Of a DNA stretch of 64,000 bases, positions 1 to 8,739 are shown piece after piece. Numbering within the stretch: position 1 is the stretch's first letter; the number at the start of each line of letters is the position of its first letter. The position numbers were made by a program, and so were the translations under genes. Origin of the DNA: Dyella monticola (GTDB lineage: Bacteria > Pseudomonadota > Gammaproteobacteria > Xanthomonadales > Rhodanobacteraceae). Under the pieces are notes generated by a model. That model had not been told where the DNA came from. It searched no databases and saw only the letters and a list, made by a program, of their open reading frames with translations. The stretch covers positions 186,001-250,000 of the forward strand of contig NZ_QRBE01000003.1 of assembly GCF_003363155.1 (NCBI RefSeq), written 5' to 3'.

Positions 1-31
1 GGGGCTGCCGTTGCAAAAGCTCGCCGCATGA
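1..31 (+). CDS. probable 3' end of upstream trp gene (trpG), partial
   Basis: One reading frame is open from the window edge (GLPLQKLAA) and stops at TGA 29-31. That stop overlaps the trpD start codon as ATGA, the usual sign of translational coupling inside an operon. In Xanthomonadales the gene before trpD is normally trpG, the glutamine amidotransferase subunit of anthranilate synthase. Only nine residues are visible, so the identity comes from gene order and not from sequence. Confidence 0.35.
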   Translation, partial: GLPLQKLAA

Positions 32-1080
32 CCGGGCGCGCCATCACCATCACGCCGCAGGAAGCGCTACAGCGCACGATCGAGCATCGCGAAATCTTTC
101 ACGATGAAATGATCGCGCTGATGCGCCAGATCATGAGCGGTGAAGTGAGCCCGCTCATGACCGCCGCGATCATCACCGGCTTGCGCGTGAAGAAAGAAAC
201 CGTGGGCGAGATCACCGGTGCTGCCACGGTGATGCGCGATCTCTCAGCGAAAGTGGATGCGCCGCCGCATCCGCATTTCGTGGATATCGTGGGTACGGGT
301 GGAGACGGCGCCTCCAGTTTCAATATTTCCACAGCGTCCATGTTCGTGGCGGCGGCGGCCGGTGCACGCATCGCCAAGCATGGTGGACGCAGCGTTTCGT
401 CCAAGTCCGGCAGTGCGGATGTGCTCGAAGCGCTCGGCGCGTGCATCGAGCTGACGCCTGCGCAGGTGACGCAATGCATGGTCGAAACGGATATCGGCTT
501 CATGTTCGCGCCCAATCATCATCCGGCGATGAAAATCGTCGCGCCGGTGCGCAAGGAAATGGGCGTGCGCACGCTGTTCAACATTCTGGGCCCGCTGACC
601 AATCCTGCCGGCGCCCCGAACATTTTGATGGGCGTTTTTCATCCGGATCTTGTCGGCATCCAGGTACGCGCCTTGCAAGCGCTCGGCGCGCAGCACGCGC
701 TGGTGGTGTGGGGGCGCGATGGCATGGACGAGATTTCGCTGGGTGCCTCGACCCTGGTCGGCGAACTTCGTGACGGCGAGGTGCACGAGTACGAGGTGGA
801 GCCCGAGGATTTTGGCCTGGCCATGGCCTCCAGCCGCAACCTGCGGGTGGAAAACGCCCAGGAGTCCAAGGCCATGCTGCTCGATGCCCTGGAAAATCAC
901 CACGGCGTGGCGCACGACATCGTCTGCCTGAACGCCGGGGCCGCGCTGTACACGGCCGGGCTGGTCGCTACCATTGGCGGCGGCATCGAGCTGGCCCGGG
1001 CGACCATCGCTAGCGGCGCGGCTCGTGCCAAAATGGAGGCGTTCGTGGCAACGACCCGGAAACTGGCGGGTGGTTGCTAG
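28..1080 (+). CDS. trpD: anthranilate phosphoribosyltransferase TrpD
   Basis: This cytoplasmic enzyme transfers phosphoribosyl from PRPP to anthranilate, the second step of tryptophan synthesis from chorismate. The 350-residue protein has the TrpD all-helical N-terminal domain (to about residue 75), then the glycine-rich PRPP loop GTGGD at 89-93. The [15 protein letters not shown] segment at about 117-131 is the substrate-binding stretch of the family. Length is normal. The start codon overlaps the stop of the preceding frame (ATGA), which supports it. trpC follows after about 50 bases in the same direction, so trpG-D-C is probably one transcript. Confidence 0.97.
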   Translation: MTGRAITITPQEALQRTIEHREIFHDEMIALMRQIMSGEVSPLMTAAIITGLRVKKETVGEITGAATVMRDLSAKVDAPPHPHFVDIVGTGGDGASSFNISTASMFVAAAAGARIAKHGGRSVSSKSGSADVLEALGACIELTPAQVTQCMVETDIGFMFAPNHHPAMKIVAPVRKEMGVRTLFNILGPLTNPAGAPNILMGVFHPDLVGIQVRALQALGAQHALVVWGRDGMDEISLGASTLVGELRDGEVHEYEVEPEDFGLAMASSRNLRVENAQESKAMLLDALENHHGVAHDIVCLNAGAALYTAGLVATIGGGIELARATIASGAARAKMEAFVATTRKLAGGC

Positions 1081-1131
1081 CCTCGTCGTCGCCCTTGTCG
1101 TTTTCCCTCTCGCACGTGCCGATCAGTACTC

Positions 1132-1926
1132 ATGACCGACATTCTTCAACGCATCCTTGCCCGTAAGGTGGAGGAACTCGCCGAGCGCAGCGCCAAGTTG
1201 CCGCTGAAGGAATTGTCTGCCCGCGTGGCCGACATGCCCGATACGCGCGGCTTCGCGGCCGCGGTCGAGGCGAAGATCGCCGCGGGCGAAGCGGCGGTCA
1301 TCGCCGAGGTAAAAAAGGCGAGCCCGAGCAAAGGCGTGATTCGCCCCGACTTCGACCCCGTATCGATTGCGCGCAGTTACGAACTCGGCGGCGCTGCATG
1401 TCTGTCGGTGCTTACGGACAAGGATTTCTTTCAGGGCAGCGAGGATTTTCTGCGACAAGCGCGCGCCGCGTGTTCGCTGCCGGTGTTGCGCAAGGATTTC
1501 GTGATCGATCCCTACCAGGTCTACGAGGCGCGTGCGATCGGTGCCGATTGCATTCTGTTGATTGTTGCCGCGCTGGGTGATGCGGACTTGCTGGAGTTGT
1601 CCTTGCTGGCCGCCGATCTGGATCTGGATGTGCTGTGCGAAGTGCACGACGCCGAAGAACTGGAACGCGCACAGGCCGTGCCGGTACCGCTCATCGGCGT
1701 CAACAACCGCAATCTGCGCACGTTCGAAACATCACTGGAAACCACACTGGAATTGCAACAACTCATGGAATACGACCGCGTCCTGGTGGCGGAGTCCGGC
1801 ATCCATACGCCTGATGATGTGGCGCGCTTGCGCGAGGCAGGCATCAACGCATTTCTGGTCGGCGAGGCATTTATGCGCGCCGCCGATCCTGGGCAGGAAC
1901 TGAAGCGGCTGTTCGATACGCACTGA
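1132..1926 (+). CDS. trpC: indole-3-glycerol-phosphate synthase TrpC
   Basis: TrpC converts 1-(2-carboxyphenylamino)-1-deoxyribulose 5-phosphate to indole-3-glycerol phosphate, with loss of CO2 and water. The 264 residues form a single TIM barrel. The family motif [12 protein letters not shown] is at 58-68 and the catalytic lysine loop [12 protein letters not shown] at about 119-130. The C-terminal phosphate-binding strands read VAESGI and FLVGEAFM. It is a monofunctional TrpC without a fused TrpF domain, as in other Xanthomonadales. It lies in the trp operon and a HAD phosphatase gene starts three bases after its stop. Confidence 0.97.
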   Translation: MTDILQRILARKVEELAERSAKLPLKELSARVADMPDTRGFAAAVEAKIAAGEAAVIAEVKKASPSKGVIRPDFDPVSIARSYELGGAACLSVLTDKDFFQGSEDFLRQARAACSLPVLRKDFVIDPYQVYEARAIGADCILLIVAALGDADLLELSLLAADLDLDVLCEVHDAEELERAQAVPVPLIGVNNRNLRTFETSLETTLELQQLMEYDRVLVAESGIHTPDDVARLREAGINAFLVGEAFMRAADPGQELKRLFDTH

Positions 1927-1928
1927 TC

Positions 1929-2630
1929 ATGGTTACAGGGGAAATGACTGATGCGCCGGTGCAAGCCGGTGGCGATACCGATGCATCGCGCACGGTGTTG
2001 TTCGATTTTGATGGCGTGCTGTTCCAGGGCGACGCCTTCGAACTGTTTATCCGCCATCGCTACGCCAGCTCGCCGATGCACAAAGTGCTGGCGGTGTTGA
2101 CGATGCCCTGGTGGTTGTTGTGCGGCATCTGCTCTCGCAGGTGGGCGGCGCGGGCGCTGGTGCATGTGGCGCTTTGCGGGCTTGGCGCGCAGCGCTATCA
2201 AGGTGTCGCGGAAGCGTTTGCCGATCAGATCGTGCGCCGCCCGCGTGCGTTTTACCGCGATGGTTTGAATGCGCTGCGCAAACACCTTGCAGATGGCGAT
2301 GAGGTCATCATCGTTACCGGTTGCGAGCGCATATTGGTAACGCGGCTGTTGCAGCAGCTTGGCCTGCCCGAAGTCACCATCGTCGCCTCGCAACTCAAAC
2401 CCGGTTTGTTCGGCATGCGCACGCATGTGCACAACGTAGGTCGTCGAAAGATCCAGGGCCTTGCCGCCAAAGGCGTTGAGCGCTGGCGGCTTGCCTACAG
2501 CGATTCGTTCCAGGACATGCCCATGCTCAAGCAGGCGAGCGAGGCGGTGCTCGTCAATGGCACGCCCAAGTTGTGCAAGCGGGTGGAGAAGGCGATGGGT
2601 CGGGCGATCACGCGGGTGGCGTGGTACTGA
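1929..2630 (+). CDS. HAD-superfamily (subfamily IB) phosphatase
   Basis: This is a 233-residue haloacid-dehalogenase-fold hydrolase. Motif I is FDFDGV with the nucleophile and acid aspartates at 26 and 28, motif II is the IIVTG segment, and motif III/IV is the C-terminal SDSFQDMPML. The pattern is the SerB/PgpC-like group that hydrolyses small phosphomonoesters or phosphatidylglycerol phosphate. A hydrophobic stretch near residues 55-75 suggests membrane association. Substrate cannot be read from the sequence. The gene starts three bases after trpC, so it is co-transcribed, but a tryptophan role is not implied. ATG 1944, just after an AGGGG, is an alternative start. Confidence 0.8.
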   Translation: MVTGEMTDAPVQAGGDTDASRTVLFDFDGVLFQGDAFELFIRHRYASSPMHKVLAVLTMPWWLLCGICSRRWAARALVHVALCGLGAQRYQGVAEAFADQIVRRPRAFYRDGLNALRKHLADGDEVIIVTGCERILVTRLLQQLGLPEVTIVASQLKPGLFGMRTHVHNVGRRKIQGLAAKGVERWRLAYSDSFQDMPMLKQASEAVLVNGTPKLCKRVEKAMGRAITRVAWY

Positions 2631-2739
2631 AGCTTGCCTGTTGTCCATTTTTTCCACGCGCCGTCATGCCCGCTTTCGCAAGCGCGGCGGCGATGAGGTC
2701 ACTGGGGCCCTCTCTTGTAATCCTTGACGTGCAGAGATA

Positions 2740-2765
2740 CGTTAGTGCTTACGTAAGTGCTAACG
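2740..2765. promoter_or_regulatory. 26-bp near-perfect palindrome, probable MarR operator
   Basis: The arms CGTTAG (2740-2745) and CTAACG (2760-2765) and the core CTTACGTAAG (2748-2757) form a dyad broken only at two TG positions. It is flanked on both sides by GATAC. It ends ten bases before the ATG of the MarR-GNAT gene and lies downstream of a TTGACG box at 2724-2729. Size, symmetry and position fit an autoregulatory operator for the winged-helix domain encoded next. Binding is inferred. Confidence 0.6.
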
Positions 2766-2775
2766 GATACCCTGA

Positions 2776-3726
2776 ATGTACCTTGCATCCCTTGGCAAAC
2801 TCGCCCTTGGCAGCCGCCTGAAAGCCCTCAGTGACCACTTCTACGGCGCCGCCGACGAGGTCTACCAGACCCTGGGCGCCACGATCGAATCACGCTGGCT
2901 TCCGGTCTTGCGCTATCTATGGGATGTCGGGCCCAGCTCGGTCACGGAGGTGGCCGATGCCATTGGCCAGACGCACTCGGCGGTCAGCCAGCTCACCGAC
3001 AAACTGGTGCATGCGGGCATGGTCCGACGTCAGCGCGATCCGGCCGATGGCCGCCGCACGGTATTGGTACTTACGGAGAAGGCACATGCTTCCCTCGCCG
3101 AGCTTGGCCCCATCTGGTGCGCCGTGCGGCGTGGCGTAACGTTCTCGCTGGAGGAGCATGCAGCGCAACTGCTGGATGCCATCGAGGCATGCGAACGCGC
3201 TTTGCAGGAACGCCCGGTCGTCCAGGCGATCTTGGCCGAGCACGCGGCCATCGAAGCCAGTCCGGTGGAGGTTGTGCCGTATGCGCCGGAGTTGCGCGAG
3301 CACTTCCACCGCTTGAACGCCCAATGGCTGGAGCGCTATTTCCGTATCGAGGAGATCGATGGCGTCGTGATGAGCGACCCGGAGCGTTACATCCTGCAAC
3401 CGGGTGGTGCGATCTTTTTCGCCCGCTTGGGCGAGGACATCATCGGTACGTGTGCGTTGTTGCAGGAATCGCCCGGCGTGTTCGAACTCACCAAAATGGG
3501 CGTCGATGAAACATTTCGCGGCTTGGGAGCGGGCAAGCGCCTACTTGATGCGTGCATTGCCGAATTCCATCGACGCGAAGGGCACACGCTGTTTCTGGAA
3601 TCCAACAGCGTCCTCAGGCCCGCGCTGCGCATGTACGAGAAGGCCGGCTTCGTATTGCAGCCGTCAATACGCCCGGGCTCGCACTACGAGCGGGCGGATG
3701 TGTACATGGTCTATCAGGATCGTTGA
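2776..3726 (+). CDS. MarR-family HTH / GNAT acetyltransferase fusion protein
   Basis: The 316-residue protein has two domains. Residues about 20-145 are a MarR-type winged helix, with the recognition region SVTEVADAIGQTHSAVSQLT and a DPADGRRTVLVLT wing. Residues about 165-316 are a GNAT acetyltransferase with the acetyl-CoA loop RGLGAGKRLL and the C-terminal YEKAGF. This fusion architecture is known in proteobacteria. It presumably couples DNA binding to acetylation of a small molecule or protein, but neither ligand nor substrate is visible. A 26-bp palindrome sits immediately upstream, which suggests autorepression. It is monocistronic. Confidence 0.88.
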   Translation: MYLASLGKLALGSRLKALSDHFYGAADEVYQTLGATIESRWLPVLRYLWDVGPSSVTEVADAIGQTHSAVSQLTDKLVHAGMVRRQRDPADGRRTVLVLTEKAHASLAELGPIWCAVRRGVTFSLEEHAAQLLDAIEACERALQERPVVQAILAEHAAIEASPVEVVPYAPELREHFHRLNAQWLERYFRIEEIDGVVMSDPERYILQPGGAIFFARLGEDIIGTCALLQESPGVFELTKMGVDETFRGLGAGKRLLDACIAEFHRREGHTLFLESNSVLRPALRMYEKAGFVLQPSIRPGSHYERADVYMVYQDR

Positions 3727-3766
3727 CCGAACGCTCTGTGGAACGGGATTGGAGCCGAATCCTGCG

Positions 3767-3852
3767 GTGTCACTCCGGCGAAAGCCCTGGTCCAGCAACT
3801 TTCCCGTATGTATCGCTAAAAACGCCAGCCCCGGCTTTCACTGGGGCGGCGA
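3767..3852. repeat. degenerate REP-like palindromic element
   Basis: Two partly complementary blocks, GTCACTCCGGCGAAAGCC at about 3769 and the CCCCGGCTTTCACTGGGGCG region to about 3848, flank a short spacer. They resemble decayed halves of the CATTCCGG...CCGGAATG elements at 5777-5819 and 22645-22768. The element occupies the space between the convergent MarR-GNAT and clp genes, where it could also form a terminator hairpin. Confidence 0.4.
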
Positions 3853-3896
3853 GATAACACTTGGATTTCACGTCCACGAATGGAAGCGGAAAAAGC

Positions 3897-4622
3897 TTAG
3901 CGTGTGCCGCGCACCACGATGGTCTTGCCCGACACGTCGATCATCCCTTGCTCTTCAAGCTGCTTGAGCACGCGGCCCACCATCTCGCGCGAGCAACCCA
4001 CGATGCGGCTCACTTCCTGACGCGAAATGCGGATCTGGGTGCCTTCGGGATGACTCATCGCATCCGGCTCCTGACACAGATCCAGCAGGGTGCGCGAGAT
4101 GCGGTTGGTGACATCCATGAACGCCATGCGGCTGACCTGGCGCGAGGTACGCAGCAGGCGGTGAGTGAGCTGCGCGCCGATAGCGAAGAGGATCTTCGGG
4201 CATTCCTCGCGCAGCGGACCTTCCATCAGCTGGAACAGGCGCTCGTAGCTGATTTCGGCCATTTCGCATGGGCTGCGTGTGCGCACCATCGATTCGCGCT
4301 GCGCTTGCTCAACGAACAGGCCCATCTCGCCGATGAACTGGCCACGGCTGATGTAGGCGAGGATCAGTTCGCGACCTTGCTCGTCCTCGGTGCAGACGGC
4401 CAGCGAGCCTTCGATCACGTAGTAAAGGGTGTTGGCGGGGTCGCCGGGGCGGATGATGGCGGTCTTGCCCGGGTAGCGGCGCCGATGGCAGAGCCCAAGG
4501 AAACGTTCCATGGAGGCGGGGTCGGGCGCAAAGCCCAGCGGTGCCTGTGAACGTTCGAAGGCCTGTTGTAACTGGTATTTCAGTTGCACCACAGAAGTTT
4601 CCCCAAGCTGAGTTGGTCTCAA
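3897..4622 (-). CDS. clp: Crp/Fnr-family global regulator Clp
   Basis: The 241-residue protein has a cyclic-nucleotide-binding beta barrel (about 45-150; RRRYPGKTAIIRPGDPA, then GEMGLF), a dimerisation helix and a C-terminal HTH (about 185-225; RISRQEVSRIVGCSREMVGR). Sequence and length match Clp of Xanthomonas, a CRP homologue that is released from DNA by cyclic di-GMP and controls virulence and exopolysaccharide genes. The same ligand is inferred here. It is transcribed divergently from speD, as in Xanthomonas, across a 267-base intergenic region. It differs from E. coli Crp mainly in the ligand pocket. Confidence 0.88.
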   Translation of the reverse strand: MRPTQLGETSVVQLKYQLQQAFERSQAPLGFAPDPASMERFLGLCHRRRYPGKTAIIRPGDPANTLYYVIEGSLAVCTEDEQGRELILAYISRGQFIGEMGLFVEQAQRESMVRTRSPCEMAEISYERLFQLMEGPLREECPKILFAIGAQLTHRLLRTSRQVSRMAFMDVTNRISRTLLDLCQEPDAMSHPEGTQIRISRQEVSRIVGCSREMVGRVLKQLEEQGMIDVSGKTIVVRGTR

Positions 4623-4800
4623 GGGCCGCCTTCCCGCGACCCGACTCTACGCGCCGTCCCTTGCAGCCCAGGCATTATGGCAAAGACGATGAATGCGGTG
4701 TGAGCTTTAAAGGTTCTGTTTTTATCCAATTTGACGCATAATTTGCAGTCTTCCGGACGGCGGCCGCTGCCATCGTTCGTTCACAAGGGGCGTGCAGGAT

Positions 4801-4838
4801 AAGGGTCCAGCACGCTTTTCCAATCAGCGGGGACCCTT
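4801..4838 (+). promoter_or_regulatory. inverted repeat in the speD leader
   Basis: AAGGGTCC (4801-4808) and GGACCCTT (4831-4838) are perfect 8-bp arms separated by 22 bases, about 50 bases before the speD start. The rest of the 4623-4889 interval is AT-richer around 4705-4745 (for example CATAAT at about 4735-4740) and probably holds the divergent clp and speD promoters. The repeat could fold as an mRNA leader hairpin or serve as a protein site. No T-run follows, so it is not a terminator. Confidence 0.35.
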
Positions 4839-4889
4839 GTAGCTAACCCGCCTCACCTGTCGGCCGTGACCCGGCCATGGAGTGTCGCC

Positions 4890-5675
4890 GTGGTGAAACC
4901 CCTCCCGCGCCTGCGCCTGCAGGGCTTCAACAACCTTACCAAAGCCCTCAGCTTCAATATTTACGACATCTGCTATGCGGTGTCGGAAGATCAGCGCCAG
5001 CGCTACATCGAGTACATCGACGAGCAGTACGACGCCGATCGTCTAACGCAAATTCTTACTGACGTGGCCGAGATCATCGGCGCGAACATCCTCAACGTGG
5101 CCCGCCAGGACTACGATCCGCAGGGTGCGTCGGTCACCATCCTCATTTCCGAGGAACCGGTGGTGGAGAAGCTCGGCCGCGACACGATTTCCGATGCCGT
5201 GGTCGCGCACATGGACAAGAGCCACATCACCGTCCACACCTATCCGGAAACGCATCCGCACAACGGTATCGCGACCTTCCGCGCGGACATTGATGTTGCC
5301 ACCTGCGGTGTGATCTCACCGTTGAAGGCCCTGAACTACCTGATCGACAGCTTCGAGTCGGACATCGTGGTGTGCGACTACCGCGTGCGCGGTTTCACGC
5401 GTGACGTGAGGGGCAAGAAGCACTTCATCGATCACAAGATCAACTCCGTGCAGGACTATCTGGCACGCCACATCCGCCAGAAATACGAGATGTTCGATGT
5501 GAACGTGTATCAGGAAAACATTTTCCACACGAAGATGCACATCAAGGACTTCGATCTGGATACGTATCTATTTGAAGCGCACGCGGACGACCTGTCGTTC
5601 AAGGAGCGCCAGAAGATCGAGCAGTTGCTTCGTCGCGAGATCGAGGAGCTGTTCCACGGGCGCAACTTGATGTAA
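4890..5675 (+). CDS. speD: S-adenosylmethionine decarboxylase proenzyme SpeD
   Basis: SpeD makes decarboxylated SAM, the aminopropyl donor for spermidine synthesis. It is the long bacterial class (about 260 residues, E. coli type). The proenzyme self-cleaves at the Lys-Ser bond in [15 protein letters not shown], and Ser (codon 5220-5222) becomes the pyruvoyl cofactor. The N-terminus [20 protein letters not shown] matches Xanthomonas SpeD. I place the start at GTG 4890 because GGAG at 4879-4882 is seven bases away and homologues begin here. The frame stays open back to GTG 4866. No speE is adjacent. A strong terminator follows. Confidence 0.95.
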   Translation: MVKPLPRLRLQGFNNLTKALSFNIYDICYAVSEDQRQRYIEYIDEQYDADRLTQILTDVAEIIGANILNVARQDYDPQGASVTILISEEPVVEKLGRDTISDAVVAHMDKSHITVHTYPETHPHNGIATFRADIDVATCGVISPLKALNYLIDSFESDIVVCDYRVRGFTRDVRGKKHFIDHKINSVQDYLARHIRQKYEMFDVNVYQENIFHTKMHIKDFDLDTYLFEAHADDLSFKERQKIEQLLRREIEELFHGRNLM

Positions 5676-5677
5676 CG

Positions 5678-5704
5678 AAAAACCCGCCGAAAGGCGGGTT
5701 TTTT
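5678..5704. terminator. Rho-independent terminator, speD/coq7
   Basis: The stem CCCGCC/GGCGGG with a GAAA loop is flanked by A5 on the left and T6 on the right. It begins two bases after the speD stop and can work in both directions between speD and the convergent coq7 gene. Confidence 0.9.
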
Positions 5705-5776
5705 CTTTTGCCCTCGTTCCCCCTTTGTGGGGAGGATCGAGATGAGGGGCAATGCTCGCCCCAAGTTTCCTGCCAT

Positions 5777-5819
5777 CTCACCGTCATTCAGCCCCGGCCT
5801 TCGCCGGAATGACGGTGAG
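5777..5819. repeat. REP-like palindrome
   Basis: The arms CTCACCGTCATTC (5777-5789) and GAATGACGGTGAG (5807-5819) are perfect complements of 13 bp around a GC-rich centre containing CCGGCCTTCGCCGG. It belongs to the CATTCCGG/CCGGAATG intergenic repeat type common in proteobacteria and lies between the convergent speD and coq7 genes. A related composite copy is at 22645-22768. Confidence 0.75.
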
Positions 5820-5850
5820 TCAAAACTTAGGCTGATTTAAGCGTAAGGAC

Positions 5851-6492
5851 TCAAACCCGATACGCCACCGTCTTCATCACCATCGACGTGGCCTGCATCA
5901 TCTGCGGAATCGGAAACGGTAACGCAATGCCGCCACGCTCCCGCGCACGCTGCGCATGCAGCGCCTCCTCGTCTTGCATCTGTTTTAGCACCGCACGCGA
6001 ACGCTCATCCTGCGCCGGCAGCTTGTCCATATGCTCGGCCAGATGTGCTTCAACCTGCTTTTCGGTTTCCACCACGAACCCAAGGCTCACCTTGTCACCC
6101 GCCAGCGCGGCCAGCGCGCCGATCGCATAGCTGCCCGCATACCAAAGCGGATTGAGCAGGCTCGGCTGGCTGTCCAGCTCGTGCAGGCGTTCTGCACACC
6201 AGGCAAGGTGGTCGGTTTCTTCGGCGGCTGCGGTGTTGAGGTGTTCGCGGTTTTCTTCCTGGCGTGCAAACGCCGCCTGTCCGTCGTACAGCGCTTGCGC
6301 GCACACCTCGCCGGTGTGATTCACGCGCATCAGGCCGGCGGCGTGGCGGCGTTCTTTGTCGTCCAGCTCCGCCGCGGCGACGCCGTGCGCAGGCGAATGA
6401 CGATGTGCTTCCGGTGTGCCGGCCACGGTTTCCAGCGCGCGCTCGATGCCGGCCAGCAAGCGGTCGAGGGGAGTAAGCGTACGTGCGTTCAT
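5851..6492 (-). CDS. coq7: 2-polyprenyl-3-methyl-6-methoxy-1,4-benzoquinone monooxygenase Coq7
   Basis: Coq7 is a membrane-bound di-iron hydroxylase that adds the C-6 hydroxyl in ubiquinone synthesis (the step done by UbiF in E. coli). The 213-residue protein has the ferritin-like carboxylate/histidine ligands [29 protein letters not shown] and DEEALHA, a hydrophobic membrane-contact segment ([16 protein letters not shown]) and the C-terminal MKTVAYR. The start at 6492 overlaps the glcF stop as ATGA and fits homologues. ATG 6504 is also in frame. It forms an operon with upstream glcF. Confidence 0.93.
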   Translation of the reverse strand: MNARTLTPLDRLLAGIERALETVAGTPEAHRHSPAHGVAAAELDDKERRHAAGLMRVNHTGEVCAQALYDGQAAFARQEENREHLNTAAAEETDHLAWCAERLHELDSQPSLLNPLWYAGSYAIGALAALAGDKVSLGFVVETEKQVEAHLAEHMDKLPAQDERSRAVLKQMQDEEALHAQRARERGGIALPFPIPQMMQATSMVMKTVAYRV

Positions 6493-7718
6493 GACGGTAT
6501 CCATTGCTGTGCGAGCAGGGTCAGTGGATGCAAAGTAGGCACGGTGGACGCGTGTTCGTCCAGCCCCGCGGCCAGATGCATCCGGCAGCCGATATTGGAC
6601 GACAGAAGCCCTTGCACATCCAGCGTTTCGATGTGCGATAGAACGTTTTCCCGCAGCTGCGCGGCGCGTTCCGGGAACTGCAGCACATGGCTACCGGCGG
6701 CGCCGCAACAGTAGGGCGGGGTGGGAAGACGTTGCACGTCCAGTTGAGGAATGTGCTGCAGCAAGGTCAGCAAGGCACCATCGCTGCGCGCCACATTCGC
6801 TTGCGTGCATGGGACGTGCAGCGCAAACCGCGCGGGCAGCGGGCGAAAAGACAATGCGTCGGCACGCTCAGCCAACAGGCGGCAGGCATCTTCCACGCGC
6901 ACATCCGGCAACGCGAAACGCAATGTGCTCAGGCAACCGGGTGACACGGTGACCAGATAATCCGCCTGGGCATCAGACCACGCTTGTCGAACGCGTGCGG
7001 ACGCTGTCTCGGCCGCGCGGCTGGCACCATCGTGCAGGTCCAGTGCGCCACAACAAAATGCGGGCAGTCGAACCACGCGATATCCGGCCGCGATCAGCAA
7101 CACCTCCACGGCGCGCTCCGCCTCGGCATCCTGCACGCTGGCCACGCATCCGGGAAATAGCGCGACGGTGCTCCCTCCCCCACCAGGCAGGGGAGGGCTG
7201 GGGCGGGGTAGCTTGAGCTTGCCTTGGACCCCAGCCCCCGCACCCCCGCGCAATAACGCCAAAGCAGCTCGCCAAGGGGCGTACTTCCGTCCAGGCACGA
7301 GAGAGCCAGCCCAGCCTGCCGCCCCTGTCCACCGGGCCAGCCGCGCCAGCCGCGCCAGCCATCGATTCAGCCGAGGCTGCTTCACCGCTTCCAGCAAAGC
7401 TGCTGGCCGCTGTGGCGCGGGTCCAAGCAGCCCCCGCGTCTGCACCAGCAACGCCTCATACTGGACTCCCGCCGGGCAAACCCGCTCACAGCTCAGGCAG
7501 CCCAGGCAGTGGTCCAGCGGTTCGCGCAACTCAGGGGTGACTGAGACCTGTCCCCGCGCCAGCGCCGCCGCGATGGCAATTCGCCCACGCGGCGACTCGG
7601 CCTCATTGCCGTCGAGGGCGTAGGTAGGGCACACCGGCAGGCATAAACCACACTGCACGCATTGGTCCGCCAGCACAGCGATGCGGGCTTGGGGGTTCTC
7701 AAGAAGCATACCGTTCAT
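6489..7718 (-). CDS. glcF: GlcF-type glycolate oxidase iron-sulfur subunit
   Basis: This 409-residue protein carries two 4Fe-4S ferredoxin motifs (Cys 20, 23, 26, 30 and 71, 74, 77, 81) and two CCG modules (FPGCVAS...CCGAL and HVPCTQANV...CCGAAGSH). This is the layout of GlcF, which passes electrons from the flavin subunits GlcD/GlcE. Neither flavin subunit is nearby, so partner and substrate are open; LutA/GlpC-like enzymes share the fold. Residues about 169-183 are encoded by an intergenic-type repeat (7171-7213). It is transcribed divergently from rplM and coupled to coq7. Confidence 0.85.
   Translation of the reverse strand: MNGMLLENPQARIAVLADQCVQCGLCLPVCPTYALDGNEAESPRGRIAIAAALARGQVSVTPELREPLDHCLGCLSCERVCPAGVQYEALLVQTRGLLGPAPQRPAALLEAVKQPRLNRWLARLARLARWTGAAGWAGSLVPGRKYAPWRAALALLRGGAGAGVQGKLKLPRPSPPLPGGGGSTVALFPGCVASVQDAEAERAVEVLLIAAGYRVVRLPAFCCGALDLHDGASRAAETASARVRQAWSDAQADYLVTVSPGCLSTLRFALPDVRVEDACRLLAERADALSFRPLPARFALHVPCTQANVARSDGALLTLLQHIPQLDVQRLPTPPYCCGAAGSHVLQFPERAAQLRENVLSHIETLDVQGLLSSNIGCRMHLAAGLDEHASTVPTLHPLTLLAQQWIPS
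7171..7213. repeat. GC-rich hairpin repeat read in frame within glcF
   Basis: On the plus strand CTCCCTCCCCCACC is followed by AGGCAGGGGAGGG and CTGGGGCGGGGTAGC, a C-rich/G-rich hairpin of the kind usually found between genes in Xanthomonadaceae and relatives. Here it lies in the glcF coding sequence and encodes a Pro/Gly-rich linker (about residues 169-183, including [10 protein letters not shown]) before the first CCG module. Confidence 0.6.
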
Positions 7719-7750
7719 GCTATCATTCGCGACTCGCAGCCCACTTGGGC

Positions 7751-7841
7751 TTGCGCGGTAGATGAAAGCTTCGCTATCATCTCGCGCCTTTATTCACCGA
7801 TTCCGCTTACCGCCCTACTGGCGGCAGACAGGTATTCCGAA
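7751..7841 (+). promoter_or_regulatory. rplM-rpsI promoter and leader
   Basis: TTGCGC (7751-7756) and TATCAT (7775-7780), with an 18-bp spacer, form a plausible sigma-70 promoter. The leader contains a hairpin, CCGCC (7810-7814) / GGCGG (7820-7824), just before the rplM start. Ribosomal L13 operons are often autoregulated through such leaders; that role is inferred here. Confidence 0.5.
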
Positions 7842-8270
7842 ATGAAAACGTTCAGCGCCAAGCCGGAAAGCGTCAAGCGCGACTGGTACGTGGTTGATGC
7901 CACGAACAAGACGCTCGGTCGACTCTCGTCCGAGATCGCGCGTCGCCTGCGCGGCAAGCACAAGCCCGAATTCACCCCGCACGTCGACACCGGCGACTAT
8001 ATCGTCGTGATCAACGCCGGGAAGGTGGCTGTCACCGGCGCCAAGCTGGACGACAAGATGTACCACCGTTTCACCGGCTACGTCGGCAACCTCAAGACCA
8101 CCAGCCTGAAGGATCTTCTGGCTACGTATCCTGAGCGCGTCATCGAGATCGCCGTGAAGGGCATGCTGCCGAAGAACCCGCTGGGCCGCGAAATGTACCG
8201 CAAGCTCAAGGTGTACGGCGGCGCCGAACATCCGCATACCGCCCAGCAGCCGAAGGCGCTGGAAATCTAA
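7842..8270 (+). CDS. rplM: 50S ribosomal protein L13
   Basis: This 142-residue protein binds 23S rRNA early in large-subunit assembly. The family signature is clear: [19 protein letters not shown] at about 15-33, the GDYIVVINA strand, and the C-terminal [18 protein letters not shown]. The frame is open further upstream, but length and the start [14 protein letters not shown] match L13 and place the ATG at 7842. rpsI follows after nine bases, the conserved L13-S9 operon. Confidence 0.98.
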   Translation: MKTFSAKPESVKRDWYVVDATNKTLGRLSSEIARRLRGKHKPEFTPHVDTGDYIVVINAGKVAVTGAKLDDKMYHRFTGYVGNLKTTSLKDLLATYPERVIEIAVKGMLPKNPLGREMYRKLKVYGGAEHPHTAQQPKALEI

Positions 8271-8279
8271 GGAAGCATC

Positions 8280-8672
8280 ATGGCGATTCAGCAGAATTAC
8301 GGCACCGGCCGCCGCAAGACCTCCGCAGCCCGCGTGTTCCTGCGCAAGGGCACCGGCGCAATCGAAGTGAACGGCAAGAGCCTCGATGAGTTCTTTGGCC
8401 GCGAAACCTCGCGCATGATCGTGCGTCAGCCGCTCGAACTCACGCAGAGCGCCGACAAATTCGACATCAAGGTCACCGTTGCCGGTGGCGGCATCACCGG
8501 CCAGGCCGGCGCCATCCGCCTCGGCATCGCCCGTGCCCTGATCGAATACGACGAAAGCCTCAAGCCCTCGCTGCGTAAGGCCGGCTTCGTGACCCGCGAC
8601 GCCCGCGAAGTCGAGCGTAAGAAGGTCGGTCTGCACAAGGCACGCCGCGCTACCCAGTTCTCGAAGCGCTAA
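8280..8672 (+). CDS. rpsI: 30S ribosomal protein S9
   Basis: This 130-residue S9 protein contacts the P-site tRNA through its basic C-terminal tail, seen here as [11 protein letters not shown]. The N-terminal [15 protein letters not shown] and the [19 protein letters not shown] segment are diagnostic. An AAGGA-type site precedes the ATG. It is the second gene of rplM-rpsI, and tRNA-Gln lies 67 bases after its stop, so all three may share a transcript ending at 8860. Confidence 0.98.
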   Translation: MAIQQNYGTGRRKTSAARVFLRKGTGAIEVNGKSLDEFFGRETSRMIVRQPLELTQSADKFDIKVTVAGGGITGQAGAIRLGIARALIEYDESLKPSLRKAGFVTRDAREVERKKVGLHKARRATQFSKR

Positions 8673-8739
8673 TCCTCACCCGAGGCAACGCTTCGACCGA
8701 TCGGTGCACCAAGTCAGAGCGCACCGCCCGGAGAGACAT

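Noticed and set aside
1521-2657. 378-codon open frame on the minus strand opposite trpC and the HAD gene
   Set aside because: It runs antisense to two clear genes, has a His/Arg/Gln-rich composition typical of shadow frames in GC-rich DNA, and shows no domain.
2663-2700. Possible REP palindrome after the HAD gene
   Set aside because: CCGTCATGCCCGCTTTCGC is only partly matched by a complementary arm; too degenerate to list beside the clearer copies.
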